Made by a program: the position numbers and the translations under genes | Notes under the pieces: model-generated | Told to the model about the DNA's origin: nothing | Databases searched by the model: none | The model's input: only the letters and a program-made list of their open reading frames with translations | Origin: Clostridium sp. BSD9I1 | Lineage (GTDB): Bacteria; Bacillota; Clostridia; Clostridiales; Clostridiaceae | Direction: 5' to 3' | Length of the DNA stretch: 64,000 nt | Assembly: GCF_900185645.1 (NCBI RefSeq) | Contig: NZ_FYAM01000023.1 | Location: forward strand, 186,001 to 250,000 | In this document: piece by piece, positions 53,253-62,056 of the stretch | Position numbering within the stretch: position 1 is the first letter of the stretch | Layout of the letters: every line of letters begins with the position of its first letter

Positions 53253-54668
53253 TTGGAATTAAGGTATATAGATGTAGATACGCTGAAAATAAGTAGTGAA
53301 GCACTTAAGCTTATACCTATGGATATATCTCGTAGATACTCAATATTGCCCTTTAAAATTGCTCAAGATAAGCTCCAGTTGATTTCGGCAGAGGATTTGA
53401 ATGCTTATACAATAGAAGAACTAAAATTTATTTCTAAAAAGAAAATAGAAGCATTTAAAGGAGACAAAGAAAAAGTTTTAAATTTAATATATAAAAATTA
53501 TGAAGTAAAAGAAGCACAAGAGACAGTATATAAATTAAATGAAGCAGAAGAGAACAAAAATCATCTTATTAAAAAGGAAAATTTAAATTCACCAATTATA
53601 AAAATTTTAAACTATCTGATAACTGAAGCTATACTTAAAAAATCAAGTGATATACACTTAGAACCTAATAACCATAATGTTACTATAAGATTTAGAATAG
53701 ATGGGGTTTTATATAGGGTACAGGAGATACCAAAGAACATATTTAATCAAATTACAATAAGAATAAAGATATTAAGTAATTTAGATATTACAGAAAAGAG
53801 GATACCTCAAGATGGGAAATTTGAGTATAAAGCAAATTCTAAAACTTATGATATAAGAGTATCAAGTATGCCAACAATTTATGGAGAAAAATTGGCTTTA
53901 AGAATTCTCTATAAAGATAGTGAAAATATATCTCTTTCAAAGCTGGGATTTGATAATAAGGGTATACAACTAATAAAGAGTTTTCTAAATATTCCTTATG
54001 GAATGATACTTGTTACAGGGCCTACAGGTAGTGGCAAAACTACAACTCTGTATTCAATGATAAACGAGATAGATAAGGAACACAAAAATATAATTACTAT
54101 AGAGGATCCTGTAGAGTATTATGTGAAGGATATAAATCAAATAAATGTAAATAATAAAACAGGACTTACTTTTGCAACTGGTCTAAAAAGCATTTTAAGA
54201 CAAGATCCAGATATGATATTGGTAGGAGAAATAAGAGATGAAGAAACGGCACAAATAGCAGTGAGGGCAGCAATAACAGGGCATTTAGTTTTTTCTACGT
54301 TACATACTAGTGACATAGCTTCGTCAATTTTAAGACTCTTAGATATGAAGGTTCCACCCTATTTAGTATCAGATGCACTTGTGGGAATTATATCTCAAAG
54401 ACTTGTAAGAAAACTATGTTCCCACTGTAAGGATATGGGGAATAGGGGTGAATGTCCATACTGTAGCGGAACTGGTTACAGTGGAAGAACTGTAATCTAT
54501 GAGGCTATCAAAATGGATGAAAATCATAAAAAGATAATTGCTAGGAACTTTTCCATAGATGAATTTAATAAGTATAATACTTCACTACATCATATACCTC
54601 TCAAGGAAAATGCATTAAGTCTTGTAAGTTTAGGAGTTACAAGTCTTAATGAAGTGAAAAAAGTATAG
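53253..54668 (+). CDS. pilB: Type IV pilus assembly ATPase (PilB/GspE family)
   Basis: This 471-residue hexameric ATPase powers pilin polymerisation from the cytoplasm. It has an N-terminal T2SSE_N-type domain (about 1-90), an N-terminal ATPase subdomain, and a RecA-like core with Walker A GPTGSGKTTT (from residue 256), an Asp box (ITIEDPVEY), and a Walker B region LVGEIRDEETA. The zinc tetracysteine is C389, C392, C401 and C404. The start is set at TTG 53253, 9 nt after AAAGGCGG; an in-frame ATG at 53223 lacks a Shine-Dalgarno and would add 10 residues. It heads the pilus operon. Confidence 0.93.
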   Translation: MELRYIDVDTLKISSEALKLIPMDISRRYSILPFKIAQDKLQLISAEDLNAYTIEELKFISKKKIEAFKGDKEKVLNLIYKNYEVKEAQETVYKLNEAEENKNHLIKKENLNSPIIKILNYLITEAILKKSSDIHLEPNNHNVTIRFRIDGVLYRVQEIPKNIFNQITIRIKILSNLDITEKRIPQDGKFEYKANSKTYDIRVSSMPTIYGEKLALRILYKDSENISLSKLGFDNKGIQLIKSFLNIPYGMILVTGPTGSGKTTTLYSMINEIDKEHKNIITIEDPVEYYVKDINQINVNNKTGLTFATGLKSILRQDPDMILVGEIRDEETAQIAVRAAITGHLVFSTLHTSDIASSILRLLDMKVPPYLVSDALVGIISQRLVRKLCSHCKDMGNRGECPYCSGTGYSGRTVIYEAIKMDENHKKIIARNFSIDEFNKYNTSLHHIPLKENALSLVSLGVTSLNEVKKV

Positions 54669-54680
54669 GTGGGTGAAAAT

Positions 54681-55865
54681 ATGTATAGTTATAAAGCACA
54701 AAAATTAGATGGTAAATATAAAAAAGGTATATTTAAGGGTGAAGATATTGAAGAGCTTGAATGCGATTTAAGAAAAAATGGATGGTACCTTTTAGGTTAT
54801 AAAAAGAAAGTCCATTTTTGGAATTTTAATAAAAAAATAAACAAGAATACTTTATATATGTTATGTAAAAGCCTTGAAATGTTATTAAAGTCAGGAATAA
54901 ATTTAATTCAAGCTATAAATTTAATGTCAGATAAGACTAAAAATAAAAAGTTAAAGGAAAGCTTGATTGAAATAAATGAGGCTATTTTAAAGGGGGAAAG
55001 TCTTTATTCTTCTTTAAAGCTTCAAGAAAAAATATATCCATCACTTTTTATAGAGATGATGTTTGCTGGAGAACAAAGTGGAAAGCTTGAAGAAATATTA
55101 AATAATCTAGCAATGCATTATAAAGAAGAGATGAAACTTATACAAAAAATAAAAAAAGCATTTATATATCCCTTCATAGTTTTTATAACGTCAATATGCA
55201 TTACATCATTTCTTATAACAAATATACTTCCTGAATTTTTACAAACCTTAAAAGATCTTGGTGGAGAAATTCCTATATATACAAAGATTATAATTTTTGT
55301 ATTCCAAGAAGCATATAACAATACCTTTTTCATTATAGCAATTTTAATTTTTGTATCTATAGGAATTAGGTCAAAATTAATTAATAAAATAAAAGATTGC
55401 AAAGGAGTAGTGTACAAAATACCGCATATAGGCAATTTGTTTAGGAGTTATGAACTCCAAAAGATATTTTATTATCTTGGCTTTTTATTGTCATCTGGAA
55501 TAGATATATTGAGTTCTTTAGAAAAGCTTCAAGGTTCATTAAACAGTCCATTTTTTAAAGGAAAGATATTAGAAGTACTAAATAAACTTAAAAGTGGAGA
55601 ATCAATCTCAGAAGCTTTTGAAGAGTTGAATTTAATTGATAAAGAAAAGATTATCATGTTAGAAGTGGGGGAAGAAGCGGGTAATATAGAGGAAATGTTT
55701 CTGAAGGTTGCAGATATGTATTTACAAGAAATTTATGAAAAAGTAGATAAGTTATCCATATATTTAGAACCTGTGATGATAATTATAGTTTCTTTTATGG
55801 TAGGAAGTATAGTTGTAGGACTTTTGATTCCTATGATAAATATTATGGATTTAATAGCTTACTAA
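54681..55865 (+). CDS. pilC: Type IV pilus inner-membrane platform protein (PilC/GspF family)
   Basis: This 394-residue membrane protein has two GspF domains (about 60-180 and 260-385) with three transmembrane segments (about 160-185, 210-235 and 360-385). It anchors the ATPase and receives pilins. The N-terminus YSYKAQKLDG and the conserved GEQSGKLEEIL near 133 and GEEAGNIEEM near 332 mark the duplicated domain. The start is ATG 54681, 7 nt after GGTGGGTGA; a GTG at 54669 is in frame. It directly follows pilB. Confidence 0.93.
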   Translation: MYSYKAQKLDGKYKKGIFKGEDIEELECDLRKNGWYLLGYKKKVHFWNFNKKINKNTLYMLCKSLEMLLKSGINLIQAINLMSDKTKNKKLKESLIEINEAILKGESLYSSLKLQEKIYPSLFIEMMFAGEQSGKLEEILNNLAMHYKEEMKLIQKIKKAFIYPFIVFITSICITSFLITNILPEFLQTLKDLGGEIPIYTKIIIFVFQEAYNNTFFIIAILIFVSIGIRSKLINKIKDCKGVVYKIPHIGNLFRSYELQKIFYYLGFLLSSGIDILSSLEKLQGSLNSPFFKGKILEVLNKLKSGESISEAFEELNLIDKEKIIMLEVGEEAGNIEEMFLKVADMYLQEIYEKVDKLSIYLEPVMIIIVSFMVGSIVVGLLIPMINIMDLIAY

Positions 55866-55886
55866 ATTAAGTAGGAGGTAATAAAA

Positions 55887-56315
55887 ATGAGTAAGAAAAG
55901 TATCAAAAGTATAATTTGCAAGAGAGGCGTAAAGAAAGGCTTTACGTTAATAGAGCTTTTAATAGTTATATCAATAGCACTTATACTTATGAGCTTTATG
56001 CTTCCGAAATTTAATGGATATATGACAAAAGCTAAGAATTTAAAAGCTGAAAATGAAGCGCAACAAATATACACTGCAGCTATGGCTAGTTATGGAGAAA
56101 GGGGAGGCAAATTTGATGGAGAACAAATAGAACAAGATATTATAGAGCTTGTGGGGGAGGTATCTGGTTTATCTGCTGTACCAAGTAGTAATATGCTTAG
56201 AATAAATTTTACACTGGATAATAAACAATATTTATTAATTATAAATGCTGAAAAGAATGGTTATGAATTTAAGGACACAGAAGAAACTATAGATGAAGAT
56301 GATCCTATAAAATAA
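55887..56315 (+). CDS. Type IV prepilin-like protein, major pilin candidate
   Basis: This 142-residue protein has a class III signal with cleavage expected at KKG-FTLIE (Gly18, Phe19) and Glu at mature position 5, followed by the hydrophobic N-terminal helix (about 19-40). The C-terminal globular part is short and acidic. It is the first pilin gene, has the best Shine-Dalgarno of the set (AGGAGG), and carries the standard Glu5, so it is the best candidate for the major pilin. The prepilin peptidase is not encoded in this window. Confidence 0.85.
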   Translation: MSKKSIKSIICKRGVKKGFTLIELLIVISIALILMSFMLPKFNGYMTKAKNLKAENEAQQIYTAAMASYGERGGKFDGEQIEQDIIELVGEVSGLSAVPSSNMLRINFTLDNKQYLLIINAEKNGYEFKDTEETIDEDDPIK

Positions 56316-56340
56316 TATTAGCAAAGAGGCGAACTAAGTA

Positions 56341-56784
56341 TTGAGAATGATTAAGAAAGGTTTTACTTTAATAGAAACATTAATGGTTATGAGCATAATA
56401 GGAATTTTAATATCCTATGGAATATTTAAACATAATTACTTTGTTAAATTACAAAATGGGGTGGATTATAAGTTTTGTAATAACTCTATAGTAAATATAA
56501 TAAATAATTCAAAACAGTATTGCAGAGAAAACAATATAACTGGTTCATTAAAATTTAATAAGGGTAGTGGTACTATAGTTCTAAGCTGTAGTGGTATACC
56601 GATATATAGGTATAGTATCCCTAGTAATTTTAGATTTACGTATATAAATACGTATGACAGTATTATTTTGATAGATAACTTAGGATTTACCACAAGTGCT
56701 TGTACAATTAAATATTTAGATAGGATGGAGGAAGAGCATGTACTTTCATTATGTGTGGGGACAGCCCATGTTCAAATTAAATAA
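56341..56784 (+). CDS. Type IV pilin-like / pseudopilin protein
   Basis: This 147-residue protein has a short leader MRMIKKG, predicted cleavage before FTLIETLMVM, Glu at mature position 5, and an N-terminal hydrophobic helix. The C-terminal half contains several cysteines. The start is taken at TTG 56341, about 11 nt after AGAGGCG; an ATG two codons later is possible. Its 3' end overlaps the next pilin gene. Probably a minor pilin. Confidence 0.8.
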   Translation: MRMIKKGFTLIETLMVMSIIGILISYGIFKHNYFVKLQNGVDYKFCNNSIVNIINNSKQYCRENNITGSLKFNKGSGTIVLSCSGIPIYRYSIPSNFRFTYINTYDSIILIDNLGFTTSACTIKYLDRMEEEHVLSLCVGTAHVQIK

Positions 56785-57211
56785 AAAAGGTTTTTCAATC
56801 ATAGAAGTATTGTGCAGTATATCTATATTATCTATAACGATAACAGTGAATACATCAATGATAGTAAATAGTTTAAGAATAAAAAACTACAATGATAACT
56901 TACAAAGGTATTCTTATTTTACAGAAGCATTAAAAAATAATTTAGTATACAATTTAGAATTTAAAAATCTCACGTCTTTGAAAAATAAGAAACTATATAT
57001 TGGTGAAAGTGATTTCAAGGTAGATATTCTAAAAGAAAATAGGCTAAAAGAAATAATAAAATCTTCACCTCCGAACACCAAGGCTTATATAGAATTAATG
57101 CTAAATGAAGAAGAAGAAAACTATATAATTTCTATTAAACTATATTATCCACAAGAAAAGATAAATATAAGGACAGTATGGCGAGGAGAAAAAGAGGCTT
57201 TACCCTTATAG
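56768..57211 (+). CDS. Type IV pilin-like / minor pilin
   Basis: This 147-residue protein begins MFKLNKKG with expected cleavage before FSIIEVLCSISIL, so Glu5 is present. The rest is charged and hydrophilic. The start is set at ATG 56768, inside the end of the previous gene; the longer frame from 56738 would add 10 residues before an already complete signal. The weak Shine-Dalgarno (GTGGGGA) and the 17-bp overlap suggest translational coupling. Its 3' end overlaps the next pilin gene by 34 bp. Confidence 0.8.
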   Translation: MFKLNKKGFSIIEVLCSISILSITITVNTSMIVNSLRIKNYNDNLQRYSYFTEALKNNLVYNLEFKNLTSLKNKKLYIGESDFKVDILKENRLKEIIKSSPPNTKAYIELMLNEEEENYIISIKLYYPQEKINIRTVWRGEKEALPL

Positions 57212-57636
57212 AGCTAATAATATCATTGGCTTTAATAGGAACTATAAGTTTAATAGGAATAAAAAGTTTGGTGTTAAACAATAAGCTTTATTACTTGGAG
57301 GTAAATAAAGATTTAGAAGAGTTTTATATAAACGAAGCTTTTATATTTATAGAATATAAAATTAGTAAAAGTACAAGTGTAGAGAAGACAAGTAAGTATG
57401 GAAGAAGTATGATAAAGCTTATCTCTAATAGACAAAGTTTTATTGAACTTTATGGAAGTACCCTTATCATAGCTTATGATACTGAGTATCCTACAAATTA
57501 TAATAATATTATGTATAGTATAAAAGGATTTGACGTTGATGAAAAAGGTAATGTGATTTATATAAAAATAATAGATAAATACGGAGATGAATATGAAAGG
57601 TGTTTTGGCAAAAGAGGAGCAGAGGTTTTATCTTAA
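57178..57636 (+). CDS. Type IV pilin-like / minor pilin
   Basis: This 152-residue protein begins MARRKRG with expected cleavage before FTLIELIISLALIG, Glu5 present. The mature part is mixed alpha and beta and resembles minor pseudopilins (GspJ/PilW size class). It overlaps the previous pilin gene by 34 bp and the next small pilin-like ORF by 37 bp, so the four genes are tightly coupled. Confidence 0.8.
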   Translation: MARRKRGFTLIELIISLALIGTISLIGIKSLVLNNKLYYLEVNKDLEEFYINEAFIFIEYKISKSTSVEKTSKYGRSMIKLISNRQSFIELYGSTLIIAYDTEYPTNYNNIMYSIKGFDVDEKGNVIYIKIIDKYGDEYERCFGKRGAEVLS

Positions 57637-57752
57637 TTTATACAATGTTAATATGTACAGTTTGTATTTTGATAGGATTTTATATGTTTAAGCTTCAGTG
57701 CATGAGAGCTGTAAATATTAATCATTATATAAAGTATATAGAAGTGTATTAA
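57600..57752 (+). CDS. Very short pilin-like protein, 50 residues
   Basis: A GTG-initiated frame in a different phase overlaps the end of the previous pilin gene and runs to a TAA at 57750-57752. It encodes MFWQKRSRG followed by FILIYTMLICTVCILIGF, a prepilin-like leader and helix in which mature position 5 is Tyr instead of Glu, as in GspK/PilX-type tip subunits that lack Glu5. The mature body is only about 40 residues. GGAG lies about 12 nt upstream. It fills an otherwise empty 136-bp gap before the pilM-like gene. It is a real minor pilin or a degenerate one. Confidence 0.55.
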   Translation: MFWQKRSRGFILIYTMLICTVCILIGFYMFKLQCMRAVNINHYIKYIEVY

Positions 57753-57772
57753 TAAAGGTAGGTGAAATATAG

Positions 57773-58510
57773 TTGTTAAAGAAGAATAAACTTGTGGAGT
57801 TAGATAGTAAATGTTTTTATTGTAAAAAGGATAAAGGAGAAGGGGAAGAGGTTATACCATTAGAACAAATAAAATATGTAAATATCAAAAGAAGAAATAT
57901 TTATGTTTTGGTAAAGGGAGAAGAAGTTTTTATAAAAAGATTTACCCTTCCAAATGTAAAAGATAAATATATATTAGAGCAAATGATAGAAAGGGAAATT
58001 ATTTACTATTTTAAAGATATTACTAATATGTGTTATTCCTACTATATATATGGAGAAAGTAAAAATACTCTAGAGATAATGATCTTTTGTTTGAATTGTA
58101 ATGGAATAAGCAAGATAAAAGATATTGCTTTGAAAAACAATTTAAAGGCAGTATGGATTATACAAAATATATTTTTGGAATATTTTAATAAACACATCCT
58201 TCAGAGACAATTTGTTTTTATGTGTAATTATGAGGACAACTTATATTTGGTTGCATGTAAGGAAAAATGTATTGTCGCTACTAAAACTTTAAAGCTATTA
58301 TCAGATAAAATAAATCTAAGCTGCATTTTAGAAGATTTTTTGAAGGAATGTTGTGAAAAAGATATATCTATGAATAATACAAATATATATGTGGTAAATA
58401 TTGAAAAAGAATACTTAAAGCCGCTAGATAAAAAACATATCTGTATTGACTTAGGAACTATTAATAAACAAGAATTTAATGCATATATGGAAAGAAGGTT
58501 AAAAGTGTGA
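57773..58510 (+). CDS. pilM: PilM-like pilus assembly protein, short form
   Basis: This 245-residue protein is read from TTG 57773 after AGGTAGGTGAAA. Residues about 45-130 (RFTLPNVKDKYILEQMIEREIIYYF) resemble the PilM region that contacts PilN, and the gene precedes a pilN-like gene with a 4-bp overlap. However, PilM is normally around 350 residues with an actin-like ATP fold. Here the N-terminal phosphate-1 motif and most of the C-terminal nucleotide-binding half are not visible. A CxxC pair occurs at the N-terminus (near 14-17). The assignment rests mainly on gene order. Confidence 0.6.
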   Translation: MLKKNKLVELDSKCFYCKKDKGEGEEVIPLEQIKYVNIKRRNIYVLVKGEEVFIKRFTLPNVKDKYILEQMIEREIIYYFKDITNMCYSYYIYGESKNTLEIMIFCLNCNGISKIKDIALKNNLKAVWIIQNIFLEYFNKHILQRQFVFMCNYEDNLYLVACKEKCIVATKTLKLLSDKINLSCILEDFLKECCEKDISMNNTNIYVVNIEKEYLKPLDKKHICIDLGTINKQEFNAYMERRLKV

Positions 58511-58965
58511 CTGAATTAAATTTTACACCTTCATGGTATATAAAGATAAGAAGAAATAGACTGATTAAATTATATAAAACTATAATGATTATTCTAGAAA
58601 TAATTTTAATATTAAGTTCTTTAATCTTCATAGTTACACTTATTAATAGGAACTCTTTAAGTAGTAAAAATAAAGAAATAGCTGATAAAATAGGGAGTTT
58701 AGTTACATCTGAATATGATAAATATAATTTTGAAATTATACAAACACTCGACACAAAATTACCTAAAAGTATTAATTATTCGGAAATAACATTGGAAAAT
58801 GATAGTATATTCATTGATTTTAAATATGTGGATAAAAAAAGTTACACAGATAATTTGAAATTACTTGAAAAGATAAAAGGATTTAAAATAAATTTTATAG
58901 GAGTACCAACACAAAATGAAAAAGGAACATATTATAGGGTAGGGATGAAAAAAGATGAAAAATAG
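58507..58965 (+). CDS. pilN: PilN-like pilus assembly protein
   Basis: This 152-residue bitopic protein starts with a short cytoplasmic segment (TELNFTPSWY) like the PilN N-terminus that binds PilM. It has one transmembrane helix (about 21-45), a heptad stretch, and a small globular domain. It starts with GTG overlapping the pilM-like stop (GTGA). It overlaps the next gene by 11 bp. Order and topology support PilN; sequence similarity in this family is low. Confidence 0.68.
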   Translation: MTELNFTPSWYIKIRRNRLIKLYKTIMIILEIILILSSLIFIVTLINRNSLSSKNKEIADKIGSLVTSEYDKYNFEIIQTLDTKLPKSINYSEITLENDSIFIDFKYVDKKSYTDNLKLLEKIKGFKINFIGVPTQNEKGTYYRVGMKKDEK

Positions 58966-59377
58966 CAATTACAGGTATATTGTAATAAAATTCGCTTTAC
59001 CTTTGTGCATTATAATATATATGAGTTATAATGTATGTATAAATATAAGTTATATAATATACTATAAAAATGTAATTAGTAAAAATAACTCTTTATATTT
59101 GACATTGATGAGTAATGCCAAACATAAACAAGAAAACTGTAGTGAAATTCTAGAGAAAATCAGTAAAGAGAAAAACTGCATATTATCAAAGGTAATAAAA
59201 GATGACAGTAGAAATGTATTAGAAGTTAGTCTGTCTTATATAGGAACACTTGGGGAACTCAGAAAATTTATTGGAAAAACTTCTAAGGAAAAAAGTTTTC
59301 AGGATATAAACTATATTCATATTTATAATAATATATCCAAAGTTCAGTCAGAGTTACGTATTACATTTAAAATATAA
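58955..59377 (+). CDS. pilO: PilO-like pilus assembly protein
   Basis: This 140-residue bitopic protein has one transmembrane helix (about 10-35), a coiled stretch and a compact C-terminal domain (about 70-140, VSLSYIGTLGELRKFI) that looks ferredoxin-like as in PilO. It is shorter than classical PilO. It ends the pilus operon. Identification is from position after a PilN-like gene and from topology. PilT, PilQ and PilD equivalents are not in the window. Confidence 0.62.
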   Translation: MKNSNYRYIVIKFALPLCIIIYMSYNVCINISYIIYYKNVISKNNSLYLTLMSNAKHKQENCSEILEKISKEKNCILSKVIKDDSRNVLEVSLSYIGTLGELRKFIGKTSKEKSFQDINYIHIYNNISKVQSELRITFKI

Positions 59378-59406
59378 ATTTATAAGATGAATAAAGGCCG
59401 CAATAC

Positions 59407-59602
59407 ATGAACATAATATTAACAGGTATGCCGGCAAGTGGAAAAACTACCATAGCTGGTGTATTACCTAAAAAATTATATTCATAGAAGAATAAATATT
59501 TACAAGAATGCAGATATAATAATTAATACAAAAACGCTTGAGAAACAAGCTATAGCAGAGTATGTAATTAAGAACATAGAAGATACTAATTTACATAAGT
59601 AA
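59407..59602 (+). pseudogene. aroK: Shikimate kinase remnant with internal deletion
   Basis: The first 26 codons read MNIILTGMPASGKTTIAGVL and then stop at TAG 59485. The start is a complete shikimate-kinase P-loop (GMPASGKTT). From about 59482, in another frame, the sequence encodes HRRINIYKNADIIINT and further residues up to TAA 59602, which matches the C-terminal end of shikimate kinase (R-x-x-x-Y-x-x-x-AD-I-I). About 100 central codons are missing and the frame is shifted. The remnant lies between the pilus operon and pepP, where aro genes are often found. An intact copy must exist elsewhere if the pathway works. Confidence 0.75.
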
Positions 59603-59704
59603 GTATTGAAACATGAAATATTTATCATTATTATTTGCAAATAATCACAACTTTTGATAAAATATCATTGTTGCGCGAAAAGGACTTATGGAGGTGCATA
59701 GGTA

Positions 59705-60772
59705 ATGTTACAACAAAGGATAGAAAAGTTAAGAGAAATTATTAAGAAAAAGGGAATAGATGCAGTTTTACTTATAAGTAATCCAAATAGAAATTACATG
59801 ACTGGTTTTACTGGTGATGAAAGTTTTGCAATACTTACATTAGATAAAGGGATATTTATTACGGATTCAAGGTATACGGAGCAAGCTCAGTCACAAGTAG
59901 AATATTATGAAGTAAGGCAATATAAAGGAGCTATAGCAGATTATCTAAATGAAGTTATAGATGAACTAAATATAAGAACTTTAGGATTTGAAGAAGACAT
60001 ACTTACATTTAAAGAGTATAGTACATATAAAGCAAAGTTTAAATGTGAACTTATACCTATGGAAGGTATGGTAGAAAAATTAAGACTAATAAAAGATAGT
60101 GATGAAATATCAGCTATAAAAAGAGCAGCTGCTATTGCAGATAATGCTTTTGCAAAGATACTTCAATTTGTAAAACCAGGTATGACCGAAAGGGAAGTTG
60201 GAGTAGAACTTGAATATTGGCTAAAAAGATTTGGTGGAAGTGGACTTTCTTTTCCATCTATAGTTGCATCGGGTGGAAGATCATCTCTTCCTCATGGGCA
60301 GCCTACAGAAAAGGTTATAAAGATGGGAGATTTCCTTACATTAGATTTTGGATGTATTTACAATGATTATTGCTCTGATATGACCAGAACAATAGTTATG
60401 GGAAATGCTACTGATAAAATGTTAGAAATATATAATATAGTCCTAGAAGCACAAGAAGCAGCTCTTAAGGCATTTAAGCCAGGTGTTACTGGTGCGGATG
60501 TAGATAAGGTAGCAAGAGATATAATAAAACAAAGAGGATATGGAGAGTATTTTGGACATGGATTAGGGCATGGAGTGGGAAGACAGATACATGAAGAACC
60601 TAGAGTAAGTCCAATGGGAAACACTGTTTTAGAGCCAGGTATGGTTGTTACAGATGAACCAGGAATATATATTCCAGATTTTGGTGGTGTGAGAATTGAA
60701 GATTTAGTTCTTATAACTGAAAATGGATGTGAAATACTTTCTAAATCACCTAAAAGTTTAATTACAATTTAA
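59705..60772 (+). CDS. pepP: Xaa-Pro aminopeptidase (M24 family)
   Basis: This 355-residue dimetal aminopeptidase removes N-terminal residues before proline. The N-terminal creatinase domain (about 1-125) precedes a pita-bread catalytic domain. The metal ligands are visible in DFGCIYNDYCSDMTRT (two Asp, near 219-230), GHGLGHGVG (His near 288), TDEPGIY (Glu near 324) and VRIEDLV (Glu near 338). The start follows TGGAGGTG. The pepP-efp pairing is conserved in Firmicutes and suits the role of EF-P in translating proline-rich sequences. Confidence 0.94.
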   Translation: MLQQRIEKLREIIKKKGIDAVLLISNPNRNYMTGFTGDESFAILTLDKGIFITDSRYTEQAQSQVEYYEVRQYKGAIADYLNEVIDELNIRTLGFEEDILTFKEYSTYKAKFKCELIPMEGMVEKLRLIKDSDEISAIKRAAAIADNAFAKILQFVKPGMTEREVGVELEYWLKRFGGSGLSFPSIVASGGRSSLPHGQPTEKVIKMGDFLTLDFGCIYNDYCSDMTRTIVMGNATDKMLEIYNIVLEAQEAALKAFKPGVTGADVDKVARDIIKQRGYGEYFGHGLGHGVGRQIHEEPRVSPMGNTVLEPGMVVTDEPGIYIPDFGGVRIEDLVLITENGCEILSKSPKSLITI

Positions 60773-60842
60773 AATTATAGTATTAACTTACCTTAAAAGG
60801 TTATAATATAAATGAATTAATAGTTTTGGAGGGATACTTACA

Positions 60843-61400
60843 ATGATATCAGCAGGAGATATAAGAAAAGGAACAACTTTTGAATTAGATGGACAAGTTT
60901 ACACTGTAACAGAATTCTTACATGTAAAACCTGGTAAAGGTGCAGCTTTTGTAAGAACAAAATTGAGAAATGTTATAAATGGGGGAGTTACTGAAACAAC
61001 ATTTAACCCAACTGCAAAACTTCAAGAAGCTGTTATTGAAAGAAAAGAAATGCAGTATTTATATACAGATGAAGTATTATATTATTTCATGGATCAAGAA
61101 ACATTTGAACAAATTCCATTAAATCACAGTCAAGTTGAAGAAGCTATAAAATATTTAAAAGAAAACATGTTTGCAGTTATAAAGTTCTATAAGGGAGAAG
61201 CGTTTTCTGTAGAACCTCCTAACTTTGTTGAGTTACAAATAACTCAAACTGATCCAGGTGCAAAAGGAAATACAGCTACAAACGTATTAAAACCAGCTAC
61301 TGTAGAAACAGGAGCGATAATTCCAGTGCCTTTATTTGTAAATGAAGGAGATGTAATCAGAATAGATACTAGAACTGGAGAATACATGGAAAGAGTATAA
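60843..61400 (+). CDS. efp: Translation elongation factor P
   Basis: This 185-residue three-barrel protein relieves ribosome stalling at consecutive prolines. The domain I loop reads [17 protein letters not shown], with Lys at the tip (near residue 32) where many bacteria carry a modification. The C-terminal [17 protein letters not shown] is the family signature. A TGGAGGG site lies 8 nt upstream. Modification enzymes for this lysine are not in the window. Confidence 0.97.
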   Translation: MISAGDIRKGTTFELDGQVYTVTEFLHVKPGKGAAFVRTKLRNVINGGVTETTFNPTAKLQEAVIERKEMQYLYTDEVLYYFMDQETFEQIPLNHSQVEEAIKYLKENMFAVIKFYKGEAFSVEPPNFVELQITQTDPGAKGNTATNVLKPATVETGAIIPVPLFVNEGDVIRIDTRTGEYMERV

Positions 61401-61410
61401 TTATTATTTA

Positions 61411-61435
61411 AGCGACATACATTATGTATGTCGCT
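61411..61435 (+). terminator. Hairpin after efp
   Basis: AGCGACATAC (61411-61420) and GTATGTCGCT (61426-61435) form a perfect 10-bp stem with a 5-nt loop. The downstream sequence is AT-rich but without a clean T tract, so termination may be partial. Confidence 0.65.
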
Positions 61436-61467
61436 ATTAAATAAATAAAAAAAGGATGTGAATGTTA

Positions 61468-61884
61468 ATGGATTCTATTAAGTCAAGGGTTTCCTATTTA
61501 AAAGGTTTAATGGATGGTCTAAAAATTGATGCAAATGATAACGAAGGTAAAGTCATAAGGGAAATAGTAGATGTATTGGAAGAAATAGCAGATGAGCTAG
61601 ATGAATTAAAGGATTCTCAAAAAGATATGGAAGAGTATGTAGACAATTTGGATGAAAATTTAGCATACATAGAAGATGAATTATTTGATGACGAAGATGA
61701 TGACTATGATGAAGATGATATAGATGGGTTCGTAGAGGTTGCTTGCCCAGATTGTGGTGAAACAGTATATATAGATTCAGGAATACTAGATGAAAAAGAA
61801 AGTATAATCTGTCCTAATTGCCACAAAGATATTCCGCTTCAATTTGAATGTGATGGTCACTGTGGAGGATGCACAGAGGACTAA
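61468..61884 (+). CDS. Zinc-ribbon protein with N-terminal CD1247-like domain
   Basis: This 138-residue acidic protein starts MDSIKSRVSYLKGLMDGL, a helical domain found in clostridial proteins of the CD1247 type. A strongly acidic linker (about 65-90) follows. The C-terminus has a zinc ribbon with CPDC and CPNC, then a Cys/His-rich tail CDGHCGGC. The start is set at ATG 61468; an ATG two codons upstream (61462) is also possible, with AAAGGA 5 or 11 nt away. It lies between efp and the spoIIIA operon. Function is not known. Confidence 0.82.
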   Translation: MDSIKSRVSYLKGLMDGLKIDANDNEGKVIREIVDVLEEIADELDELKDSQKDMEEYVDNLDENLAYIEDELFDDEDDDYDEDDIDGFVEVACPDCGETVYIDSGILDEKESIICPNCHKDIPLQFECDGHCGGCTED

Positions 61885-61924
61885 AAATTTTTATTTTAAA
61901 TATACAAAATATTTAATTAATTAT

Positions 61925-61967
61925 AACAAAGCTTGAGTTTGTATAAACTCAAGCTTTGTTATTTTTT
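61925..61967 (+). terminator. Terminator before the spoIIIA operon
   Basis: A perfect 16-bp stem (61925-61940 and 61945-61960) with a GTAT loop is followed by ATTTTTT. Confidence 0.92.
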
Positions 61968-62056
61968 GACAAAATAAACTTTATAAAAAATCATTAACAT
62001 AGGAATATTTTTAGATAAATATAAATACTTTTTAATAAGGGGAGGAGGATAAAAAG

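Noticed and set aside
61968-62056. Sigma-E promoter before spoIIIAA
   Set aside because: A sigma-E promoter is expected from the family, and GAATATT could be a -35, but no convincing -10 at the right distance was found by eye, so it is not annotated.
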